A DNA stretch of 21,934 nucleotides from JBBRGG01 sp038240875 (GTDB taxonomy: Bacteria > Planctomycetota > Phycisphaerae > Phycisphaerales > UBA1924), in NCBI GenBank assembly GCA_038240875.1, contig JBBRGG010000019.1, positions 1-21,934 of the forward strand, in the 5' to 3' direction. This document shows, in pieces, positions 14,660 through 21,934 of the stretch. A program made the translations under genes and the position numbers. The notes under the pieces are model-generated. The model did no database searches, was not told the origin of the DNA, and saw nothing but the letters and a program-made list of their open reading frames with translations. Each line of letters starts with the position of its first letter. The stretch's first letter is position 1.

Positions 14660-16111
14660 GATCAGGTATCCAGCCATGCCTTGGCGAACCACATCGAGGC
14701 GCACGCCACGCTCCATGGAGGAGCGTTCGAGCTCTTTAGTGAACTCGGCGGCGTCCGCGATCTCTCGCCCATCAACGCGGACGATGACATCGCCGACAGC
14801 GAGCCTTCCTGAGGCGGCCTTGCCAGCGGGTTCAAGTTCGGCGACAACTACGCCATTGATCTGCGTGTAACCAAGTTCTTTGGCAATGGCTGGCGTGATC
14901 GAGCGGACGCTCATGCCTAGTGAAGGCACGACGATATTGCCCAGCGCCATGTTGAGATCGCCCAAGACTGCGGCGAGAGTTTGAGATTTGCCGTCCCGAA
15001 AGACTTCTATGTCGGCTTTGGTGCCTGGGGGAGCGATGGCGATTGCGGTGCGAAGGCGTTGTTCGTTGACGGCGACGCCTTTGAATCGAGTAATGATGTC
15101 GCCTTCTTGCAGGCCAGCGGTGGCGGCGGGGCTTGATTCAAGGACGCGGCGAACGAGAACGCCCTTTGGCATTCCGTTTTGCACCATGTTGGTGAGTTCG
15201 AGACCTAGCCAGCCACGCACGACGCGGCCGTTGGCGATGATGTTGTCCATGACGACTTGAACGATGGCGGCGGGAATAGCAAAGCCGATGCCTTCGTTGC
15301 CACCGGTGCGCGAGGCGATAGCCGAGTTGATGCCGATGATCTCGCCACGAAGATTAAGAAGCGGGCCGCCAGAGTTGCCTGGGTTGATGGCAGCGTCGGT
15401 CTGGATGAAGTCTTCGTACGTTCGGCCGGTTTCTCTGGGCGTAAGGCTGCGGCCCTTGGCGGAAACGATGCCTGCGGTGACGGTGTTTGAGAAACCAAAG
15501 GGGCTGCCGATGGCGACGACCCACTCGCCCACGTCGAGAGTTTCGCTGTTGCCGAACTTTGCGGGAACAAGATCAGGAGCGTCGATTTTGATGACGGCGA
15601 GATCGGTGGCTTCGTCGCGGCCAATGACTTTGGCTTGAAATTCGCGGCCATCGGTCAAGCGAACAAGAAGCTGCTCGGCTTGTTGGACGACGTGGTTGTT
15701 GGTGATGATGATGCCTTGGGCGGAAACGATCACGCCTGAACCTAGGCCTGAAGGCACGATCTTGTCCGTGCCCATGTCGAACATGCTTTGGCGGACGCGG
15801 ATTCGCTTGAAGTTGGTGATGTGGACGACGCTGGGCTCGGCCATGCTGGCGACGCTTTTAAAGGCTTTGCTCAGGCGATTGGCAAAGGCGAGGTCTTCGT
15901 CAGAGACAGGTGAGACGGCGGGGGTTTCGATTGGTGTTGGGCTAGGTGTTGAGTTGGGTGATGGGCTGGGTGTTGAGTTGGGTGATGGGCTGGGTGCGAC
16001 CGGCTTGGTTTGTGCGCACAGAACTGGTGCGTAGATTGTTGTTGCGCATGCGGCGGCGAGAAGAAGCCTAAATGCGTAGGTGATTCGACGATTGCTGCCA
16101 ACGGTTGCCAT
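14648..16111 (-). CDS. HtrA/DegP-type periplasmic serine protease with two PDZ domains
   Basis: HtrA proteases degrade or refold damaged envelope proteins. This 487-residue protein has an N-terminal signal peptide (basic RR, then AFRLLLAAACATTIYAPVLCA, cut probably near residue 33). A Pro/Ser/Asn linker (about 37-68) is built from an octapeptide repeat. The trypsin-like domain has catalytic His140 (ITNNHVV), Asp170 (EATDLAVIKI) and Ser247 (NPGNSGGPLL). Two PDZ domains follow (about 299-390, GWLGLELTN..., and 395-487, LGMSVRSITPAIAKELG...). The start at 16111 is preferred over the longer frame to 16261 because the signal peptide follows directly and GGAG lies about 10 nt upstream. It is on the same strand as trmB-queD but separated from queD by 177 bases, so it probably has its own promoter. 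Identification is secure; the exact paralogue (DegP, DegQ or DegS-like) is not. Confidence 0.95.
   Translation of the reverse strand: MATVGSNRRITYAFRLLLAAACATTIYAPVLCAQTKPVAPSPSPNSTPSPSPNSTPSPTPIETPAVSPVSDEDLAFANRLSKAFKSVASMAEPSVVHITNFKRIRVRQSMFDMGTDKIVPSGLGSGVIVSAQGIIITNNHVVQQAEQLLVRLTDGREFQAKVIGRDEATDLAVIKIDAPDLVPAKFGNSETLDVGEWVVAIGSPFGFSNTVTAGIVSAKGRSLTPRETGRTYEDFIQTDAAINPGNSGGPLLNLRGEIIGINSAIASRTGGNEGIGFAIPAAIVQVVMDNIIANGRVVRGWLGLELTNMVQNGMPKGVLVRRVLESSPAATAGLQEGDIITRFKGVAVNEQRLRTAIAIAPPGTKADIEVFRDGKSQTLAAVLGDLNMALGNIVVPSLGMSVRSITPAIAKELGYTQINGVVVAELEPAGKAASGRLAVGDVIVRVDGREIADAAEFTKELERSSMERGVRLDVVRQGMAGYLIVRE
15939..15996 (-). repeat. 24-bp coding tandem repeat in the HtrA linker
   Basis: Two 24-bp units (15939-15962, 15963-15986), differing at one base, and a partial third (to 15996) encode the repeated octapeptide with core SPSPNSTP just after the signal peptide. 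Because 24 is divisible by 3, unit gain or loss keeps the frame and only changes linker length. Confidence 0.9.
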
Positions 16112-16171
16112 CTGAGGAATCTCCGAAGTTGTGGAGGGATGTAAGCGTTTACAACTACGTGCCAGGTATTG

Positions 16172-16199
16172 GGTACTGGTAATTAGGTACTGGTAATTG
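16172..16199. repeat. 14-bp direct repeat upstream of HtrA
   Basis: GGTACTGGTAATTA (16172-16185) is followed directly by GGTACTGGTAATTG (16186-16199), and partial copies (GGTATTGG before, GATACTGAC after) flank them. The repeat lies 61 bases before the HtrA start, in the likely promoter or leader region of that gene. Confidence 0.85.
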
Positions 16200-16288
16200 G
16201 ATACTGACTCTGCCGCGCTCGTATTTGATGCCTCGGGCGAGAAGTGGAGTCTTGAATACATATGAATTGAGAGAAATTATGAAAGGCT

Positions 16289-16816
16289 TTACACGCCGAA
16301 TTCGGCCCAACTGCTCGAGGTTTCGGAGACGCGAACGCGTTCGAGAATGACGCTGGGCGGGAAGAGGTATGTGCGGCCGCCGGGCGCTTCGATGGGCTGC
16401 TTGGCGGCGATCCGCTCGGCTACGTATACAAAGATAGCCTTGGCCATGACTTCCGTCGTTGGATCTTGGTTGTCGAAGATCACGAGGCGATCAGTAAGTG
16501 AAGGCGTAAGTGAAGTGGTGGATGAATTTGTGCTGGGATTCGATTTGGTTTCGGGCGGGCGGCAATCGCGAAGCGAGGCGAGCATGGGGTCGGCGGAATT
16601 AACGGCCATGCTGTGATCAAAGCGGTCGATGAAGGCGCCGACGGCGTGCTTGATGGCGGCGAAATCGCAGACCATGTCGTTGGCGTCAAGGGTTTCGCAG
16701 GCGAGGATGATGTCGATTCGGCGTGAATGGCCATGAGGATAGCGGCAGCGGCCTGGATGCTTGTGGAGAAGGTGGCCACTTTCGACTTCAAAGGATTTAC
16801 AAACGCGATACTTCAT
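16289..16816 (-). CDS. queD: 6-pyruvoyl-tetrahydropterin synthase / 6-carboxy-tetrahydropterin synthase (QueD) homologue
   Basis: A 175-residue member of the PTPS/QueD family, which converts dihydroneopterin triphosphate in the route to queuosine (QueD) or tetrahydrobiopterin (PTPS). Family residues: zinc ligands His15, His28 and His30 (SGHLL, YPHGH), catalytic Cys24 (GRCRYPHGH), His68 in the IDRFDHSM motif, and Glu165 near the end (VRVSETSSSWAEF). A Pro/Ser/Thr-rich insertion of about 25 residues (about 84-109) separates the DHSMAV segment from LVIFDNQDPTTEVMAKAI. The gene lies 32 bases after trmB on the same strand, which favours a tRNA-modification role over biopterin synthesis, but other queuosine genes are not in the window. 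The gene symbol is a family assignment, not proven. Confidence 0.85.
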   Translation of the reverse strand: MKYRVCKSFEVESGHLLHKHPGRCRYPHGHSRRIDIILACETLDANDMVCDFAAIKHAVGAFIDRFDHSMAVNSADPMLASLRDCRPPETKSNPSTNSSTTSLTPSLTDRLVIFDNQDPTTEVMAKAIFVYVAERIAAKQPIEAPGGRTYLFPPSVILERVRVSETSSSWAEFGV

Positions 16817-16848
16817 GGAGATGTTTTTGGCTGGGAAGCAGAGCGGGG

Positions 16849-17559
16849 TTAGGCGTGTTTGATGAGGACGCAGGAGTGGGGCGGTTTGTCATTGCACATT
16901 TTGCGTTCGTAGTTGGTGCCGACGACTTCGCCTTCTTCTACCCATTCTGGCGGAGAGAAGGGGTGGAGTGTGAAGAGTTGGCCTTGGGGGCGTGATGGGT
17001 CGCAGGCGCGGTCGAAGTGAGCTTGATCCCAGAGCCAGAGTTCGTCGTGATCGGTGACGATTCGAAGCTCGCCTTTCGGAGTGAGGGCGCGACTGGCTTC
17101 GATGAGGAAACGGTCTTGAACGACGCGATTTTTGTGGTGGCGAGGCTTGGGCCAGGGGTCGGAGAAGTAGAGGTGGAGGACTGAGACAATGCCTGTGGCG
17201 ACGCGCCAGCGAAGGAAATCGCTAGCGTCGGCGTGAAGAAGGCGGACGTTTGTAAGTCCTGCTCTACGAACACGATCGGCGGTGTAGAGGTAGAACTCAC
17301 GCTGCCATTCGATGGCGAGGAAATTGCGGGCGGGGTTGGCCTTGGCGTGGTTGAGGAGGAAGGTGCCTTTGCCTGGGCCGATTTCGATGTCGAATGGGTT
17401 GGCGCGAGAGGCTGGGGAGAACCAGCTGCGCGGATCGATATAACCTGCTGTGGGATCGGTCATTGCGCTATCGGGGAGGGGAGGGAGATCGGCGCGCGCG
17501 ATGCCGATTGCGCCTGGCGCGTCGTCGAGATCTCTGCCGTTGCCTAAGCCGAAGGACAT
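16849..17559 (-). CDS. trmB: tRNA (guanine-N7-)-methyltransferase
   Basis: TrmB makes m7G at position 46 of tRNA, using SAM. This 236-residue protein has the SAM motif DIEIGPGKGTFLL (GPGKG at residues 61-65), Glu84 (AIEWQRE), Asp111 (HADASDFL), the family hallmark FSDPWPKPRHHKNR (Asp134, Pro-Trp-Pro-Lys), IVTDHDELW (about 167-175) and the C-terminal TNYERK (about 215-220). The frame stays open to 17802, but the extra 81 residues have no family match, so the ATG at 17559 (MSFGLGNGRD) is chosen. It has no purine-rich Shine-Dalgarno site. TrmB leads queD by 32 bases and diverges from prkA with a 260-base spacer between starts. Confidence 0.95.
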   Translation of the reverse strand: MSFGLGNGRDLDDAPGAIGIARADLPPLPDSAMTDPTAGYIDPRSWFSPASRANPFDIEIGPGKGTFLLNHAKANPARNFLAIEWQREFYLYTADRVRRAGLTNVRLLHADASDFLRWRVATGIVSVLHLYFSDPWPKPRHHKNRVVQDRFLIEASRALTPKGELRIVTDHDELWLWDQAHFDRACDPSRPQGQLFTLHPFSPPEWVEEGEVVGTNYERKMCNDKPPHSCVLIKHA

Positions 17560-17819
17560 GGTGAGAGGGTAGGAGAGAGAGGAAGAACGGAATAGATATT
17601 GCGAGACGGATACGGCGGTGTGAATACATAGATCCAAAGTGGATCGAACGTCGTATAACCAGTTGATGAGGGGCAGGGAATAGGGCAAAGAAGGAGTGGT
17701 GTGGCGTTGATTGTGTGCCGATAAGCACTTATGGCGAGAGCGGTTGGTTGATGGGTGAGAGCTAAGCGTGTCGAAGAGAATGGATTCACGAAGATCAAAC
17801 AAGATCGGAGGCGAGTTCC
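17560..17819. other. Divergent intergenic region trmB / prkA
   Basis: It must hold the promoters of both trmB (-) and prkA (+). I see no convincing -35/-10 pair. The only clear signal is the prkA ribosome binding site at 17807-17811. Confidence 0.4.
17807..17811 (+). promoter_or_regulatory. Ribosome binding site of prkA
   Basis: GGAGG lies 8 nt before the ATG at 17820. It confirms that start. Confidence 0.75.
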
Positions 17820-19952
<2,133 letters not shown>

Positions 19953-19978
19953 GTTGGTTTCATTGGTGAGCATCCATG

Positions 19979-20010
19979 CACCCCTGGTCAAGGACCGGGG
20001 GTGTTATTTT
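19979..20010 (+). terminator. Strong intrinsic terminator of prkA
   Basis: CACCCCTGGTC (19979-19989) pairs over 11 bp, with one T.G wobble, to GACCGGGGGTG (19993-20003) across an AAG loop, and TTATTTT follows directly. It begins 27 bases after the prkA stop codon. It is the best terminator in the window. Confidence 0.88.
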
Positions 20011-20101
20011 GTGCGGGTGGATGTGGACTATGGGCTGCGCTCGCGAAACGCGTGCTTCACCTTAGCTAAAGCCATTCGCCTCGTTGAGGCGAGAATAGAA
20101 G

Positions 20102-20199
20102 GCAATGGGCAATGGGCAATGGGCAATGGGCAATGGGCAATGGGCAATGGGCAATGGGCAATGGGCAATGAGCAATGGGCAATGGGCAATGGGCAAGGG
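20102..20199. repeat. 7-bp minisatellite (GCAATGG), about 14 units
   Basis: Thirteen consecutive heptamers of consensus GCAATGG, with one variant (unit 10, GCAATGA, 20165-20171), are followed by a degenerate fourteenth (GCAAGGG). Isolated copies of the same core (GGCAATGGGCA, GGCAACAGG) continue to about 20300. The array lies between the prkA terminator and the end of the flagellin gene, with no gene of its own. Apparent open frames across it are artefacts of the repeat. Confidence 0.97.
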
Positions 20200-20360
20200 A
20201 TGGAGGCGGGAGGCGGAGCCAAGGAGGTATTGGGCATTTGATACCGCTGAAGGCATCAAGGCAACAGGCAATGGGCATCAAGCCTGAAGGGGCAACAGGG
20301 TGGACAGTGACGCAGAAGAAGAAGCAAAGGGGCTGAAGACGCGCGAAGGATTCACAGAAT

Positions 20361-20397
20361 AAAAAAATAGAATAATTAGATTCAGGCGTGACACCTG
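20361..20397 (-). terminator. Possible terminator of the flagellin gene
   Basis: Read on the minus strand, CAGGTG TCA CGCCTG (20383-20397, a 6-bp stem with one wobble) is followed after about 15 AT-rich bases by seven Ts (20361-20367). The stem is short and the T-run distant, so this is tentative. Confidence 0.4.
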
Positions 20398-20433
20398 TGC
20401 CTCAAAAGTAGGTAAGCATTCTGTAAAGGATTG

Positions 20434-21213
20434 TTAAGACTTGACGCCATTGAGAAGAGCGAGCGTGGTGTCGGCCTTGGTTTGGCGAGCGAATTTGGTG
20501 ACGAAGATTGCGGCTTCTTGAAGGAGTTGGGTGCGGATTAGTTCGCTGGCTTCTTTGGCGTAGTCGGTGTCTTCGAGGGAGCTCTTGATGCCGGCGATGG
20601 CTTCGAGTTCGGACTGGAGGGTTCGGGTTTGGCTTTCGAGATCGCGGTCGCGGTTGCCGACGGCGGCGCGCTCTTCGGCGATGGTTTTGATGGCGGAATT
20701 GACGTATTCGTCGGCGACATCGAGTTGGCCTGATGAGAGGTTGAAATCGCCACCAGAGTAGAGCTTGGAGAGGTTGAGAGATTGGACTGTGGTATCGGCG
20801 AGAAGTTTCTGGCCATTGAATTCGGAAGTGTTGGAGAGAAAGTCGATCGAGCTTAAAATGGAGTCGACTTCGAGTTGGAGGCCATCGCGTTCTTCGGCGG
20901 AGAGGGCGTCGCGGTTGCCTGCTTTGACGACGAGGGAGCGGAGGTCGGTGAGGAGATCGCCAACGGTTGATTTGGCGCCGTCGAGGGCGCCGATTGAGGC
21001 TTGCTCGAAGGAGATTCGTTCGAGACGAGTGTTGATGACGCGTTGGCGGACATTGAAATCGGTGATGGCAATTGAGCCAGCGGGATCGTCGGAAGCGCGA
21101 TTGATCTTTTTGCCGGTGGCGAGGCGTTCGAGGGAGGTGTTGAGCTGGCGCGAAGCGGCGGCGAGTGGCCGAAGGCCGGTGTTGGTGGCGAAGCTGAAGC
21201 GTTCGATGGACAT
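20434..21213 (-). CDS. Flagellin, compact D0-D1 form
   Basis: Flagellin polymerises into the flagellar filament after export by the flagellar type III apparatus. The N-terminal D0/D1 region is clear (RQLNTSLERLATGKKINRASDDPAG, about residues 22-46, then ASIGALDGAKSTVGDLLTDLR and TSEFNGQKLL), as is the C-terminal D1/D0 region (DYAKEASELIRTQLLQEAA...TLALLNG). At 259 residues it is almost only the conserved core: the variable outer D2/D3 domains are missing. The ATG at 21213 (MSIERFSFATNTG) is chosen; the frame to 21369 adds residues without family character. No Shine-Dalgarno site is seen. No other flagellar gene lies in the window. FlgL is an alternative, but the EFNGQKLL motif and both termini fit flagellin better. 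Confidence 0.9.
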   Translation of the reverse strand: MSIERFSFATNTGLRPLAAASRQLNTSLERLATGKKINRASDDPAGSIAITDFNVRQRVINTRLERISFEQASIGALDGAKSTVGDLLTDLRSLVVKAGNRDALSAEERDGLQLEVDSILSSIDFLSNTSEFNGQKLLADTTVQSLNLSKLYSGGDFNLSSGQLDVADEYVNSAIKTIAEERAAVGNRDRDLESQTRTLQSELEAIAGIKSSLEDTDYAKEASELIRTQLLQEAAIFVTKFARQTKADTTLALLNGVKS

Positions 21214-21274
21214 GCGTACAAAGATGATCGGGCGATTGGATGAGGTAGTGAAGGGGAATGAGTAGAAGGGACAC

Positions 21275-21306
21275 TGGGGCAGAGTGGCAGAGTGGCAGAG
21301 GGGCAG
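21275..21306. repeat. 8-bp tandem repeat (AGTGGCAG), four units
   Basis: Units TGGGGCAG, AGTGGCAG, AGTGGCAG and AGGGGCAG are adjacent in the 154-base space between the divergent flagellin and NTF2-like genes, where both promoters should lie. Confidence 0.85.
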
Positions 21307-21367
21307 TGTTGCACAGTGAACAGGGGGAAAGGCGGCACATGAGGCAGAAGCGGTCGAGACGCCACAC

Positions 21368-21838
21368 ATGGAACTGGCGGCAAAGCTAGCACAGGTAGAT
21401 TCTGTGTTGGCTTGCGCGAGGCTAGCCTTGGGGATGGCACACGAGAATGCGCAGCAGCAATGGATGGCGAGAAGTCAGGGGCCTTTGACGCCGGAGGAGG
21501 CGCAGGCGTTTGCGGCGGGGTGGTACGCGGCGTGGAACGCGCACGATATCAATGCGATCATGACGTGTTATGACGAGGGGATCTCGCATTCGTCGCCATT
21601 TATCAAGAAGTACAACGGGACGGATGAAGTGGCACTGGTGGGTAAGCCAGCGGTGCGAGATTACTTCGCGCGGGCGCTGGTGCGGAACCCGACGCTAGCG
21701 TTTCATCCCAAGCATGTGACCACCGGGCTTGAGAGCTTGATTCTCGTGTACACGCGGATGACTGGTGACCTTGCGGCGGAGATCTTCTTCTTGAATGAAG
21801 CACGGTTGATCGTGCGTTCGGTGTCGCACTATGGGTGA
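21368..21838 (+). CDS. NTF2/SnoaL-like family protein
   Basis: A 156-residue protein of the NTF2-like cone-shaped fold. The central part is typical of SnoaL-like proteins: TPEEAQAFAAGWYAAWNAHDINAIMTCY, then DEGISHSSPF, VGKPAVRDYFARALVRNPTLAF and a strand-rich end with LESLILVYTR and EIFFLNEARLIVRSVSHY. Members are enzymes (isomerases, hydrolases) or small-ligand binders; no specific catalytic residue can be named here. The ATG at 21368 is used, but the in-frame ATG at 21434 (MAHENAQQQW, GGGG just before) could be the true start, because the first 22 residues have no family match. It diverges from the flagellin gene. Function is unknown. Confidence 0.82.
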   Translation: MELAAKLAQVDSVLACARLALGMAHENAQQQWMARSQGPLTPEEAQAFAAGWYAAWNAHDINAIMTCYDEGISHSSPFIKKYNGTDEVALVGKPAVRDYFARALVRNPTLAFHPKHVTTGLESLILVYTRMTGDLAAEIFFLNEARLIVRSVSHYG

Positions 21839-21934
21839 AGCGGTGATGATTGTGGGCGATGAAAGGCGGCGCGTGTGCGAAAAGAGGCCTTAAGCCAAGC
21901 GAATGAGAAGCTTCAGCGCAACACGATCTTGGGG
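21839..21934. other. Right-edge sequence without an assigned gene
   Basis: No complete gene is seen. On the minus strand, two frames entering from the right edge end soon after (PQDRVALKLLIRLA with a stop at 21890-21892, and PKIVLR with a stop at 21914-21916). Either could be the tail of a gene outside the window, but too little is present to choose. Confidence 0.3.

Noticed and set aside
14596..14660. A tRNA-like D-arm string (TAGTTCAATGGG) just downstream of the HtrA gene
   Set aside because: No matching acceptor stem, anticodon arm or T-arm can be drawn, and the sequence runs into the HtrA coding end.
17560..17802. N-terminal extension of trmB by 81 residues to 17802
   Set aside because: The extension has no TrmB similarity, ends in the divergent promoter region, and the ATG at 17559 fits the usual family length.
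20028..20287. Open frames across the GCAATGG array on both strands
   Set aside because: A 7-bp repeat without stops gives open frames in every phase; the encoded seven-residue repeats (for example MGNGQWA) are artefacts.
21299..21312. Sigma-54-like promoter (GGGGCAG...TTGCA) before the NTF2-like gene
   Set aside because: The GG-to-GC spacing is 9 rather than the required 10, and the first part is simply a unit of the 8-bp repeat.

Overview
The window looks like a piece of a bacterial chromosome, most likely from a planctomycete-type organism (possibly Phycisphaerae). This is a weak inference from moderately high GC, loose gene packing, many starts without a clear Shine-Dalgarno site, a mix of housekeeping genes on both strands, and numerous short intergenic tandem repeats. 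I could not test it by search. No tRNA, rRNA, CRISPR array, insertion sequence or integrase was found.

Layout. 1-2259 (+): excision-repair helicase UvrB, cut at its 5' end by the window edge and carrying an unusual internal insertion. 2341-3615 (+): a CgeB-like glycosyltransferase and a small single-pass membrane protein. 3616-4359: an unexplained 744-base gap with two perfect inverted repeats, a G-rich stretch and a 7-bp tandem repeat. 4360-6534 (-): a long UbiD-family decarboxylase, divergent from a SAM methyltransferase at 6606-7325 (+). 7572-10195 (+): a two-gene ABC exporter (ATPase and permease, ATGA overlap). Its ATPase start codon is the last unit of a 14-bp tandem repeat; the three units before it form a chain of five-codon mini-ORFs.

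10414-14397 (-): a three-gene cassette read as LysM/peptidoglycan-binding protein, then a metzincin-type zinc protease with a proline linker and peptidoglycan-binding tail, then an unrecognised protein. None has a visible signal peptide. The LysM protein resembles, from memory, a family found beside contractile secretion systems. 14648-17559 (-): a periplasmic HtrA-type serine protease, then upstream of it a trmB-queD pair (tRNA m7G methyltransferase and a 6-pyruvoyl-tetrahydropterin synthase/QueD homologue). 17820-19952 (+): PrkA-type AAA+/serine kinase, followed by a strong intrinsic terminator and a 7-bp minisatellite. 20434-21213 (-): a minimal flagellin. 21368-21838 (+): an NTF2/SnoaL-like protein.

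The genes do not form one pathway. The coherent units are the ABC exporter pair, the tRNA-modification pair and the signal-less cell-wall/protease cassette. The most unusual items are the mini-ORF chain before the ABC ATPase and that cassette. A window-wide theme is tandem repeats of 7 or 14 bp in at least five places, four of them touching gene ends or starts.
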